Shown here: one piece after another, positions 55,009 to 63,663 of the stretch
Numbering within the stretch: the first letter of the stretch is position 1
Layout of the letters: each line of letters starts with the position of its first letter
Origin: Xanthobacter autotrophicus
GTDB lineage: Bacteria > Pseudomonadota > Alphaproteobacteria > Rhizobiales > Xanthobacteraceae
Assembly (NCBI RefSeq): GCF_043194295.1
Contig: NZ_JBAFVK010000001.1
Direction: 5' to 3' (one strand)
Length of the DNA: 64,000 nt
Program-made: the position numbers and the translations under genes
Notes under the pieces: model-generated
What the model was told of the DNA's origin: nothing
Seen by the model: the letters and a program-made list of their open reading frames with translations, nothing else
The model's database searches: none

Positions 55009-56205
55009 ATGTCGCATGGGCACGATGATCGAACAGGCAGCGACAATGGCCTGAGGACCGCCACGAAAGTCGTGCACTCCGGCCGCGATCCCAAGCGTTT
55101 CGACGGTTTCGTGAATACGCCCGTGGTGCGCGGATCGACCGTTCTTTCGGCAACCTATGATGATCTCATTCACCATCGCGGCCGCTACAGCTATGGCCGG
55201 CGGGGCAATCCCACCACCGAAAGCTTCGAGATCGCGTTGATGGCGCTGGAGGGCGGCGACGGAGTCGCGCTCACCCCATCGGGCCTTTCGGCCTGCTCCA
55301 TCTCCCTTTTGTCCGTGCTCGGCGCCGGCGACCACCTGTTGATGGTGGACACCGCCTATCGCCCCACCCGCACCTTCTGCGACCAGGTGCTGAAGCGCCT
55401 CGGGGTGGAGACCAGCTATTACGACCCGCTGGTGGGTGCCGGCATCGCCGGGCTGATCCGCGACAACACCCGCGCCATCTTCCTCGAATCGCCGGGTTCG
55501 CAGAGCTTCGAGATGCAGGACGTGCCGGCCATAACGGCCGTGGCGCGGGCGCGGGGCATCACCACCCTCATCGACAACACCTGGGCGACGCCGCTCTTCT
55601 TCAAGCCCCATGCTTTCGGGGTCGACATCTCCATCCAGGCCGGCACCAAGTACATCGGCGGCCATGCGGACCTGAATCTGGGCACCATCTCCGCCGTGGG
55701 GGCGGCGTGGAAGAAGGTGATCGCCACGCACGGCACCCTTGGAATCACCATCAGCCCGGATGACGCTGCGCTCGGCGCGCGCGGCCTGCGCACCCTCGCG
55801 GTGCGGCTGGCGCATCACCAGCGCTCGGGGCTGGAGATGGCGCACTGGCTCCAGGATCGCCCGGAGGTGTCGCGGGTTCTGCATCCGGCGCTACCCACTG
55901 ATCCCGGCCACGCCATCTGGAAGCGCGACTTCACCGGCGCCACCGGCCTGTTCAGCCTGATCCTGAAGGAGGTGCCGGAGCGCGCCGTGGCCGCCTTCTT
56001 CGATGCCCTCGCCCTGTTCGGCATGGGCTATTCGTGGGGCGGCTACGAGAGCCTCGCCATCCCGTTCGATTGCCGCGACTATCGCACGGCGACCGTATGG
56101 GACGTGGAAGGCCCCGGCGTTCGCCTGCACATCGGCCTCGAGGACGTGGCCGACCTGAAAGCCGATCTCGACCAGGCCTTCGCGAAACTGCGCGCGGCGG
56201 CCTGA
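55009..56205 (+). CDS. metC: Cystathionine beta-lyase MetC
   Basis: A 398-residue PLP enzyme of the Cys/Met metabolism family that converts cystathionine to homocysteine, pyruvate and ammonia. It has RYSYGRRGNPTTESFEIALM, the DNTWATPLFFKPHAFG and SIQAGTKYIGGHADLN motifs (PLP-lysine in the latter), and the C-terminal SWGGYESLAIP. The alphaproteobacterial MetC form matches this. It is divergent from aapJ; no shared function is proven. Confidence 0.93.
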   Translation: MSHGHDDRTGSDNGLRTATKVVHSGRDPKRFDGFVNTPVVRGSTVLSATYDDLIHHRGRYSYGRRGNPTTESFEIALMALEGGDGVALTPSGLSACSISLLSVLGAGDHLLMVDTAYRPTRTFCDQVLKRLGVETSYYDPLVGAGIAGLIRDNTRAIFLESPGSQSFEMQDVPAITAVARARGITTLIDNTWATPLFFKPHAFGVDISIQAGTKYIGGHADLNLGTISAVGAAWKKVIATHGTLGITISPDDAALGARGLRTLAVRLAHHQRSGLEMAHWLQDRPEVSRVLHPALPTDPGHAIWKRDFTGATGLFSLILKEVPERAVAAFFDALALFGMGYSWGGYESLAIPFDCRDYRTATVWDVEGPGVRLHIGLEDVADLKADLDQAFAKLRAAA

Positions 56206-56283
56206 CCCGCCTCGGCTTCCACTAACAGGGAACGTTCCGCCGATCGGATGGGTGGTCCCGCCCGATGGGAACGTGCTTCAGCC

Positions 56284-57216
56284 ATGATCGTGCGGCCGCG
56301 GCCGGGTTTGCTCCGGCTGTTCTTCATCCTGCGGGGGTCGGTGCTCCAGCGCATCTTCCCGCAGGTGCTGGTGGTGATGGCCCTTTCCACCGTCGTGGTG
56401 CTGGCCCATCGCACCGATCCCGGCCGCATCCCGAGTTTCGACGGGGCGCCGTTCGCGTTGCTGGGCATTGCCCTTTCGGTGTTCCTCGGCTTCTCCAACA
56501 ATGCCTGCTACGACCGCTGGTGGGAGGCCCGCAAGGCCTGGGGCCAGCTCGTCGCCATGGCGCGGGACCTGGTGCGCCAGACCCTGATTCTCGAACATCG
56601 CGGGCCGGCCGCGGCGGCGGGCCGGCGGCGGCTGGTGGATCTGGCCATCGCCTTCCCCCACGCCCTCGTCGTGCATCTGCGCGAGGGGGCTTCCCCGGTG
56701 GACCTCGGGCGCGTCCTGCCGGCGGGCATGGAGCGCGAAACCCTGCCGGGCGTTCCAGACAAGTTCCTGCCCGATCGCATCCTGCGCGGCATGGGCGCCG
56801 TGCTCGCCACCCTGCGGAGCGCGGGGCACCTCTCCGACATGGAGTTCGTCATGATCGACGGCGTGCTCGGCCGCATGACGGAGACGCTCACTGCCTGCTA
56901 GCGCATCAAGACAACGCCGGTGCCGTTCGGCTACGCGCTGCTGTTGCACCGCACGGCCTATCTGTTCTGCTTTCTGCTGCCGTTCGGATTCGCCGACGTG
57001 CTGGGCTGGGGCACGCCGCTGGCGGCGGCGCTGGTGGCCTACACCTTCTTCGGCCTCGATGCCCTGGGCGGCGAACTGGAGGAGCCCTTCGGCACGCTGC
57101 CCAACGACCTGCCCATCGCGGCGCTGGCCACCGCCATCGAGATCATCCTGCGCGAGGGCATGGGCGAGCGCGACCTTCCCGTCGCGCTGGAACCCGTGGA
57201 CTTCATGCTGCTCTAG
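56284..57216 (+). pseudogene. Bestrophin-family (YneE/UPF0187) gene with one amber stop
   Basis: The first 205 codons give MIVRPRPGLLRLFFILRGSV... with FLGFSNNACYDRWWEARKAWGQLV, the bestrophin pore-lining signature. Codon 206 is TAG (56899-56901), where the family has Glu in CERI. The frame then goes on through RIKTTPVPFGYALLLHRTAYLF to a normal stop at 57216, giving 310 residues if the TAG were GAG. A single G-to-T change would explain it. Bestrophins are Cl- or cation channels in the inner membrane. The gene is probably a recent pseudogene, or the base is a sequencing error. Confidence 0.88.
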
Positions 57217-57296
57217 AGGTCGATGCGAGGTCCAGGGGACCTTCGGCGCCGTCCCCGCGTTGTCCTTGTCGCAGAGCAATGCGCAAGGAGACCGCC

Positions 57297-57491
57297 ATGC
57301 AGGACCCGGCCGAAATGAAGCAGGAGCGCGAATACCACCAGCCCGACGGGCGCACGGCGGACGGGGCCGCGGTGAAACCCGCCGTCCAGGCCCGGCAAGG
57401 CTTTTTGTCCGGGCGCATCCTGACCGTGCTGACCGTCAGCCTCGTGCTGGTGGTGATCGCCTTTGCCGTGACCTATATGGGCGCGGTGTGA
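57297..57491 (+). CDS. Small single-span membrane protein (64 aa)
   Basis: A 64-residue protein with a polar N-terminal half (QDPAEMKQEREYHQPDG) and one C-terminal helix (ILTVLTVSLVLVVIAFAVTYM). It starts at the ATG at 57297, which follows AAGGAGACCGCC; an upstream ATG at 57279 is weaker. I know no family. It converges with panC. Confidence 0.6.
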   Translation: MQDPAEMKQEREYHQPDGRTADGAAVKPAVQARQGFLSGRILTVLTVSLVLVVIAFAVTYMGAV

Positions 57492-57507
57492 GGCAGGTGA
57501 TGCCGCG

Positions 57508-58365
57508 TCACACCGGGATGTTGTCGATGAGCCGCGTCTCGCCGAGCCAGGCCGCCGCCAAAAGGCGGATGGGCTCGCGGCCGGCCTCCGGCCCTTCCTT
57601 CAGGGGCGCGAGGGTGTCGGCGTTGCGGGCGGCCACATAATCCACCTTCAGCCCCAGCGCCTCGATCATGCCGCGCGCCACGCTCACCGCCGCCTGCGGC
57701 GCGGTGCCGGTGCGGATCGCGTCGGCGGCGCGGGTGAGGGCGGTGTAGATCACCGGGGCGATGGTGCGCTGTTCCTCGTCCAGATAGGCGTTGCGGGAGG
57801 AGAGGGCGAGGCCGTCCTCCTCGCGGATGGTGGGCAGGCCCACCACCTCGACACCCAGGTCCAGGTCCCGCGACAGGCGGGTCACCACCTTGAGCTGCTG
57901 GTAGTCCTTCTCGCCGAACATGGCGTAGTCCGGCGCGCACTGGATGAACAGCTTGCCCACCACGGTGGCGACGCCGCCAAAGAAATGCGGGCGGAAATCC
58001 GTCTCCAGCCCTTCCGAGGGGCCGCCCACCGCAATGCGGGTGACGAAGCCCGCCGGATACATTTCGGTGGGCGTCGGCGCATAGACGAGGTCAACGCCCA
58101 CGTCCGCCAGCTTGTAGAGGTCGGCTTCCAGCGTGCGGGGATACTGCGAGAAATCCTCGTGCGGGGCGAACTGGGTGGGGTTCACGAAGATGGACACCAC
58201 GGTGCGCTGCGCCAGCTCGCGTGCCTTTTCCGCCAGCGCCATGTGGCCGGCGTGCAGCGCGCCCATGGTGGGCACCAGCGCCACTCGCGCGCCTTCCGCG
58301 CGGAAGCTCGCCACCTGCGCCCTGAGGTCGCGCACGCGCCCCACCACCTTCGGCAATGTCGCCAT
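57508..58365 (-). CDS. panC: Pantothenate synthetase
   Basis: A 285-residue enzyme that condenses pantoate and beta-alanine with ATP in coenzyme A synthesis. Motifs: VPTMGALHAGHMALAEKAR (HIGH-type ATP site), SIFVNPTQFAPHEDFSQYPRT, FGEKDYQQLKVV and EEDGLALSSRNAYL with the KMSKS-like site. The panB gene is not adjacent, and panC is probably transcribed alone. Confidence 0.96.
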   Translation of the reverse strand: MATLPKVVGRVRDLRAQVASFRAEGARVALVPTMGALHAGHMALAEKARELAQRTVVSIFVNPTQFAPHEDFSQYPRTLEADLYKLADVGVDLVYAPTPTEMYPAGFVTRIAVGGPSEGLETDFRPHFFGGVATVVGKLFIQCAPDYAMFGEKDYQQLKVVTRLSRDLDLGVEVVGLPTIREEDGLALSSRNAYLDEEQRTIAPVIYTALTRAADAIRTGTAPQAAVSVARGMIEALGLKVDYVAARNADTLAPLKEGPEAGREPIRLLAAAWLGETRLIDNIPV

Positions 58366-58535
58366 GATCCCAGCCCTCTCCTGCCGCCCGCCGGAACACG
58401 CGTTCAGGCCGGCAGCGCCGGGAGGAGATAGGGCGTCGGTGTCCGCTCATCAACCGCTGAGTTGGCGTTTCCGTGCAGGACCCCGCCCCTTGGTTCGGCG
58501 GGCAGGCCGGCTTATGTGTGGACCAAGAGGCCCTG

Positions 58536-59270
58536 ATGGCGAAGACCGACGACAAGAACGCGCGCCTGCCCAAGGCGCAGGACACGGCCAATCCGGTGGT
58601 TTCCGGCGCCGACGACGTGGCGCGCTTTCTGGCCGCCGCGCGGGCCATGCCCCCGGCGCGGCCGGCGGACGGGCGCGGGCGCCTCGCCTTCGCCCTCGAT
58701 GCCACCGGCTCGCGCCAGCCCACCTGGACGCTCGCCTGCGACATCCAGGCCGACATGTTCGCCTCGGCCGCCGCCCACGGCGGGCTGGACATGCAGATCG
58801 TCTATTACCGGGGGCAGGGGGAATGCCGGGCCTCGCCCTTCGTGAAGGATGCGGCCACGCTCGGCGCCCTCATGCGCCGTATCGCCTGCCAGGGCGGACT
58901 CACCCAGATCCATCGCGTGCTCGCCCACCTGTCGCGGGAGGCGGAGCGCTCCGGCCTCAAGGCGGCGGTGTTCGTCGGCGACGCCATGGAGGAGGATGCC
59001 GCCCGGCTCTTCGAGGCGGCGGGCCAACTGGCCCTGCGCGGGGTGCGGCTGTTCATGTTCCAGGAGGGGCGCGACAGCCGGGTGGAGGAGGTGTTCCGCA
59101 CCCTGGCGGATGTCACCTCCGGCGCCTATTGCCGGTTCGACGCCCACGCCCCTGATGAATTGCGCCAGCTTCTCTCCGCCGTGGCGGCCTATGCGGCGGG
59201 CGGTCGGCTCGCCCTCGCCAACCGGCACGATGCCGGGGCGCGCCTGCTCATCGCCGCACTCGGCCGCTGA
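58536..59270 (+). CDS. VWA-domain protein
   Basis: A 244-residue protein. After a polar N-terminus, a von Willebrand A-like fold begins with RLAFALDATGSRQPTWTLAC, whose D-x-T-G-S is a partial MIDAS metal site. LKAAVFVGDAMEED and LFMFQEGRDSRVEEVFRTLAD follow. I do not know its partner; the neighbouring J-domain gene starts 62 bp after it, so a shared chaperone-like job is possible but unproven. The ATG at 58536 fits the domain start. Confidence 0.75.
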   Translation: MAKTDDKNARLPKAQDTANPVVSGADDVARFLAAARAMPPARPADGRGRLAFALDATGSRQPTWTLACDIQADMFASAAAHGGLDMQIVYYRGQGECRASPFVKDAATLGALMRRIACQGGLTQIHRVLAHLSREAERSGLKAAVFVGDAMEEDAARLFEAAGQLALRGVRLFMFQEGRDSRVEEVFRTLADVTSGAYCRFDAHAPDELRQLLSAVAAYAAGGRLALANRHDAGARLLIAALGR

Positions 59271-59332
59271 GGCGGATGTGGGAACACCCTGCGCCCAAGC
59301 CTTGAAATCGCTCGACCTGTGAGGTGGTTTTC

Positions 59333-60061
59333 GTGATCAGCCTGATTGCCGGTGCCCTTCTGCTGATCATCGGCCTCTATGGCCTCAAGGTCTGGACCAA
59401 GGCCGACCCCAAGGTGCTGATGGCCATCCTCATGCGCTCGCTGGCCTATGCGGCCCTGCTGGGTGCGGCGGGGGCGCTGGCGACGGGGCGGTTCGGGGCG
59501 GCAATCCCGCTGGCGGCGGTGGGCATCGGCCTGCTGGGCCGGCTTGATCCGCAAGGGGTAGGCGGCTGGCTCGGCAACCTGTTCCGCAAGCGCGGCGCGC
59601 CGCAGGTCTCGAAGGTGCGCACCCAGTTGCTGGAGATGGAGCTGGATCTGGCCAGCGGCGAGATGAAGGGCGTCGTCGTTTCCGGCCCCAATGCGGGCAC
59701 CAGGCTCGATGCGCTGGATGTGCCGGCGCTCCTCGCCCTGCGCCGCATCTGCGATGCGCAGTCCCTGTCCTTACTCGAAGCTTATCTCGACCGCCGGGCG
59801 CCCGCCTGGCGTGAGCACGCACAGGCGGATGCGGGTGGCGGGAATATGGGCGCGGGTGAGCGCGTCCGCGCGGGCAGCGACGCGATGGCCGAAGAGGAAG
59901 CCTATGAGATCCTTGGCCTTCAGCCGGGTGCGGACGCCGAGGCCGTCCGCGCGGCGCACCGCGCCCTCATGAAGAAGCTCCACCCCGACCTGGGCGGATC
60001 CAGCTATCTGGCTGCGAGGATCAATCGCGCCAAGGACGTGATCTTGCGCAAGCATGGCTGA
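59333..60061 (+). CDS. Membrane-anchored J-domain protein
   Basis: A 242-residue protein. Two N-terminal membrane helices (about 1-20 and 30-60) lead to a middle domain and a C-terminal J domain (AYEILGLQPGADAEAVRAAHRALMKKLHPDLGGSSYLAARINRA) with the essential HPD. C-terminal J domains of this type are found in TIM14-like proteins of alphaproteobacteria and recruit DnaK to the membrane. I prefer the GTG at 59333 with GAGGTGG at 5-bp spacing; another GTG is 9 bp upstream. Confidence 0.85.
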   Translation: MISLIAGALLLIIGLYGLKVWTKADPKVLMAILMRSLAYAALLGAAGALATGRFGAAIPLAAVGIGLLGRLDPQGVGGWLGNLFRKRGAPQVSKVRTQLLEMELDLASGEMKGVVVSGPNAGTRLDALDVPALLALRRICDAQSLSLLEAYLDRRAPAWREHAQADAGGGNMGAGERVRAGSDAMAEEEAYEILGLQPGADAEAVRAAHRALMKKLHPDLGGSSYLAARINRAKDVILRKHG

Positions 60062-60076
60062 GTCCCGTGCATGACT

Positions 60077-62047
60077 TCAATTCTTGAACGTCATACAGTC
60101 GAAGTCATTACGCTTGAGTAAACGGCAGGCTTCGCGGGCGCTCTTTTCGTCCAGCCCGGCGAAGCGGGCGCGGTAGAGGTCGGACGAACCCTTGGTCACC
60201 TTTTCCGTGTAGGGATCGGCGCTGCCGAGGACCGACTTGGCGCGGGCCTTGGCGGCATCAAGCTTGGCCTTGGCCTCGCGCTCGCCGCCGAAGGCGCCGA
60301 TCTGGATCTGCCAGCCGGAATGGGAGGAGGCCGGAACCGGGGACTTCGCCGGAGCGGGCTTCGCCGCCGGCTCGGGGGCGGCCACCGGGCCGAGGGAGGC
60401 GGTGCGCACCGGCCGCGCCGGGGCGGCGGCTGCAGGCTGGGGCGCGCTCTGGGTGCGCTGGGTGGCCTTCATGGCCTGGGCATAGGCGTCGTCCGGCTCC
60501 ATGGCGGCGATGCGGGCGGCGCGCAGGGCCTGTTCGGAGGCGCCGCTGGCCACCGCGGAGGTGAGGCGCGAGGTGTCCTTGCCGGCGGGTGCGGTCGCCT
60601 GCTGGAGAGACGCCGTCTGAACCGGAGCGGTCTGGGCCTGAGCGGTCTGGGCCGGAGCCTGCCGCGCATGGCCCTGGGCCACGGCCTGAACCGCGGAGGC
60701 GGCGGGAGAGAGGGTGGAGCTGGAGGGGCCGAGATAGCCGAGCACGCCGGCCGGGGCGGCAAAGCTCGCCGGGGAGGGAGCAACTGCTGTGGTCGTGGCT
60801 GCCGCCTGAACCGGCCGCTGCACCGCCACGGTCTTCACCGCCACCGGGCGGATGGGTTCGGCGGAGCCGGGCTTCACCGGCTGGGCGGCGCTCTGCTGGC
60901 TCGCGCTCTGGCGGCTGGAGGAGGGGATGGAGGCGGTGGTCGCCGGCTCGGCGGCGGCGATCTGCACGGCGGCGGGCTTGGGCAGCGGGGCGACGGCGTG
61001 AGGCGTGTCCTCGTCGCGCTGGGCCACCACCGGGATGGGCGCGGCAAACGGGCGGTTCACGGGAATGGCGGCCTCGGCCACCTCGGTGACCTTGGGCGCG
61101 ATCCGCCCGCCGGCATAGGCGACGTTGATGTTCTGCGAGATGAGGTTGGTCATGCGCGCGTCACGCGATCCGCCGCTGGAGCCGCCGAGCACGACGCCCA
61201 CCAGATAGCGCCCGTCGCGCTTCACCGAGGTGACGAGATTGAAGCCCGAGGCCTGGGTGTAGCCGGTCTTGATGCCGTCCACGCCCTCGATCCGGCCCAG
61301 CAGGCGGTTGTGATTGCCGATGGCCTGCCCGCGATAATAGAAGGTGCGGGTGGCGAAGTACTTGTACTGCTTTGGGAAACGGTCCTGCACCGCGCGGCCG
61401 AGGACGGAGAGGTCGCGCGCGGTGGTCACCTGATTTGGGTTGGGCAGGCCGGAGGCGTTGCGAAACACGGTGCGGCTCATGCCCAGCGCGCGGGCCTTGC
61501 GCGTCATCATTTCCGCGAACTCGGATTCCGAGCCGCCGAGGTTTTCCGCGATCACCACCGCCACGTCGTTGGCCGAGCGCGTCACCAGCGCCTTGATGGC
61601 GTCTTCCACCTCGATGGTGGAGCCTGGCCGCACCCCGAGCTTGGAGGGCTGCTGCGAGGCAGCCTTGGCCGAAACCTGCAGGTTGCTGTCGAGCTTGAGG
61701 TTTCCCGCCTCCAGCTGCTCGAACAGGAGGTACAGGGTCATGATTTTGGTGACTGAGGCAGGATGTCGCAGGGCGTCCGCATTGTCCTCGTAGAGCGTCT
61801 TGCCGGTATTCGCGTCCACGATGATGGCGGAGGAGCCATAGCGCCAGCGGCTGGCGTCGTCGGTATTCTGGGCGGTTGCGAGTTGCTTGGAGCGCGGCTT
61901 GGAGCGCTCCTTGGATCGTTCGACCTGGGACTTCTTGCGGGGCTTCGCCTCAGCCACCGTCGCGGTCAGGGTGAATGCCGCAAGCACCGCAAAAGCAAGG
62001 GCTTTCGTGGTGAAGGAGAGGCCGGGCGACGATCTACGCATGCACAT
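60077..62047 (-). CDS. D-alanyl-D-alanine carboxypeptidase with C-terminal SPOR domain
   Basis: A 656-residue periplasmic penicillin-binding protein (PBP5/6, DacF-like). After a signal peptide (ALAFAVLAAFTLTATVAEA), the serine-peptidase motifs are SVTK (S-x-x-K), SAN (in TRSANDVAVV) and KTG (in DGIKTGYTQASG). A long Pro/Ala/Gln-rich linker (about 340-560) leads to a C-terminal SPOR domain (GWQIQIGAFGGEREAKAKL...) that binds denuded peptidoglycan at the division septum. It starts at the ATG at 62047, or 62041. The frame continues upstream to 62731 but that part is antisense to the phasin gene. It converges with the J-domain gene. Confidence 0.93.
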   Translation of the reverse strand: MCMRRSSPGLSFTTKALAFAVLAAFTLTATVAEAKPRKKSQVERSKERSKPRSKQLATAQNTDDASRWRYGSSAIIVDANTGKTLYEDNADALRHPASVTKIMTLYLLFEQLEAGNLKLDSNLQVSAKAASQQPSKLGVRPGSTIEVEDAIKALVTRSANDVAVVIAENLGGSESEFAEMMTRKARALGMSRTVFRNASGLPNPNQVTTARDLSVLGRAVQDRFPKQYKYFATRTFYYRGQAIGNHNRLLGRIEGVDGIKTGYTQASGFNLVTSVKRDGRYLVGVVLGGSSGGSRDARMTNLISQNINVAYAGGRIAPKVTEVAEAAIPVNRPFAAPIPVVAQRDEDTPHAVAPLPKPAAVQIAAAEPATTASIPSSSRQSASQQSAAQPVKPGSAEPIRPVAVKTVAVQRPVQAAATTTAVAPSPASFAAPAGVLGYLGPSSSTLSPAASAVQAVAQGHARQAPAQTAQAQTAPVQTASLQQATAPAGKDTSRLTSAVASGASEQALRAARIAAMEPDDAYAQAMKATQRTQSAPQPAAAAPARPVRTASLGPVAAPEPAAKPAPAKSPVPASSHSGWQIQIGAFGGEREAKAKLDAAKARAKSVLGSADPYTEKVTKGSSDLYRARFAGLDEKSAREACRLLKRNDFDCMTFKN

Positions 62048-62196
62048 TTGTCCCGTGTCATTGGTCGCAAACCTGAACCAGTACCCGCGCCCGTTGTGAC
62101 CCGGAGCCTTGCCAAAGGCTTTTGCGTCGCACCGAGGGTTGGAGGAAGCGACCAAGTGCTGAGCGTAAAAACGCGGAGTTACCAAGGCGTAAACCT

Positions 62197-62226
62197 GGCA
62201 GCGCTGCCATATTGTGCGCTGCACAA
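62197..62226 (+). promoter_or_regulatory. Tandem TGC-rich palindromes upstream of the phasin gene
   Basis: Two perfect dyads, GGCAGCGCTGCC (62197-62208) and TTGTGC-GCT-GCACAA (62212-62226), lie just upstream of the -35 box. A third TGC-rich dyad, TGCTGCAGTGCA (62244-62255), fills the spacer between -35 and -10. PhaR repressors of PHB-linked phasins bind TGC-rich dyads, so these are candidate PhaR sites. Confidence 0.55.
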
Positions 62227-62233
62227 AAACCGC

Positions 62234-62261
62234 TTGACGACCGTGCTGCAGTGCATAATAT
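62234..62261 (+). promoter_or_regulatory. Sigma-70-type promoter of the phasin gene
   Basis: A -35 box TTGACG (62234-62239) and a -10 box TAATAT (62256-62261) are separated by 16 bp, about 70 bp before the phasin start. TGC-rich dyads overlap and flank it. Confidence 0.7.
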
Positions 62262-62332
62262 TCACAACCGAGCGGAGGCAATAACCACTCTGCGCGGGGC
62301 CGGCCCATTTGCCGGCAAAAAGGGGACTCCCA

Positions 62333-62677
62333 ATGGTTCAAACTCCTGAAGAGCTGCAGAAGATCAGCAAGGACAACATCGAATCCGCCATGAAGAGCTT
62401 CGGCACGCTGTCCAAGAGCGCCCAGGCGATCGCGGTGGAAATCGCCGACTACACCAAGACCTCCTTCGAGCAGGGCACCGCTGCCCTCGAGAAGCTGCTC
62501 GGCGCCAAGACCCTTGAGCAGGCCATCGAGATCCAGCAGACCTACCTGAAGTCGGCCTACGAGGGCGCCGTCGCCCAGGCCACCAAGCTCGGCGAGCTCT
62601 ACACCGAGCTGGCGAAGGAAACCTACAAGCCCTTCGAGTCGACCCTCGGCAAGACCGGCTTCAAGTTCCCCAGCTGA
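62333..62677 (+). CDS. Phasin-family protein
   Basis: A 114-residue helical protein starting MVQTPEELQKISKDNIESAM, with FGTLSKSAQAIAVEIADYTKTSFEQGTAALEKLLGAKTLEQAIEIQQTYLKSAYEGAVAQ. This is the phasin (phasin_2/TIGR01841-like) core. Phasins coat polyhydroxybutyrate granules. The start has AAGGGGACTCCC upstream. No PHB genes are adjacent. The TGC-rich promoter suggests control by PhaR. Confidence 0.9.
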   Translation: MVQTPEELQKISKDNIESAMKSFGTLSKSAQAIAVEIADYTKTSFEQGTAALEKLLGAKTLEQAIEIQQTYLKSAYEGAVAQATKLGELYTELAKETYKPFESTLGKTGFKFPS

Positions 62678-62843
62678 GCTGACATTTCTCCCGCAACGGG
62701 CATCGCGCCGGGAGGCTGTTTTCGCGTCCATCCGGCGTGCCGGCTCCCTTGGGAGTCGATCGTAAGTGCATCAAGCGTAGGTGCGTAATGCGTTCAGCGT
62801 AAGCGTTCGGTTGCGTAAGTTGCGTTCAGAAGCGTTGCGTCAC

Positions 62844-62868
62844 AAGGCCCGGCCCAGCGCCGGGCCTT
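62844..62868. terminator. Perfect GC hairpin downstream of the phasin gene
   Basis: A 10-bp perfect stem AAGGCCCGGC / GCCGGGCCTT around CCAGC, without a T tract. It sits in the 376-bp phasin-clpS gap, which also holds an AT-poor run with repeated GCGTAAG-like words (62770-62830). No gene is supported in the gap. Confidence 0.55.
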
Positions 62869-63053
62869 AGTCGTTCTGGCGGTCCGCAAGGGCCTTTGTG
62901 CTGCCGCGGCCGGTGCGGATGCGGCACGCTGTGGCCCCGGATTCCGCGACGGCACTGGCGAAGACGCGCCGCTCTTCCTATTATTCTCCTCATTGAGGGA
63001 GCTGCGCCAAACTCCGCGCGACGGCCGGAGCAGCGGAACAGGGCGCGACGGAC

Positions 63054-63428
63054 ATGATGGATATTTCACATTCCACTTTTCAGATGCCGGCCCTGGCCGG
63101 CCCCGACACGCCACCCCGCAGGGGCGGCGATGGTCCCGGCACGGCGGTCATTTCCCGCACCAAGCCGCAGACCAAGCGGCCCTCGCTCTACCGCGTGCTG
63201 CTGCTGAACGACGACTACACGCCCATGGAATTCGTGGTGCATGTGCTGGAGCGGTTCTTCAACAAGGACCGCGAGCAGGCCAACACCATCATGCTCCATG
63301 TGCATCATCACGGCGTGGGGGAGTGCGGCGTTTTCACCTATGAGGTCGCCGAGACCAAGGTGACTCAGGTGATGGATTTCGCCCGCAAGCACCAGCATCC
63401 TCTCCAGTGCGTGATGGAGAAGAAATAA
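63054..63428 (+). CDS. clpS: ATP-dependent Clp protease adaptor ClpS
   Basis: A 124-residue adaptor that binds N-degron substrates and delivers them to ClpAP. The N-terminal tail (about 1-45) is disordered, followed by the ClpS core PSLYRVLLLNDDYTPMEFVVHVLERFFNKD and CGVFTYEVAETKVTQVMDFARKHQHPL. The start at 63054 may instead be an internal ATG at residue 11 (MPALAGPD). It lies 235 bp before clpA in the usual order. Confidence 0.95.
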   Translation: MMDISHSTFQMPALAGPDTPPRRGGDGPGTAVISRTKPQTKRPSLYRVLLLNDDYTPMEFVVHVLERFFNKDREQANTIMLHVHHHGVGECGVFTYEVAETKVTQVMDFARKHQHPLQCVMEKK

Positions 63429-63663
63429 GCCGGCTCACGCCCTTCGCGAAAAAACCTGATGGATGAAATCTGGGTCGTTAAGGCCCGGAATGCGAGGCGC
63501 TGTCTTGTGCTCGGCATGGATGACAGGCTAAGGGAAGCGTTTTTCCATCGCAGGAGGGGCTTGCGCACTGCGGCATCCGGTACGAAGTTTGTGTGAATGG
63601 TGCACGCGCTCCCCAAGCTGGCGGGGTTTCCAAGGGCCGGGAGCGATGCGCGGAAGAGGTGTC

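Noticed and set aside
62048..62731. N-terminal extension of the carboxypeptidase to 62731
   Set aside because: It would run antisense through the entire phasin gene, and the signal peptide lies just after the ATG at 62047.
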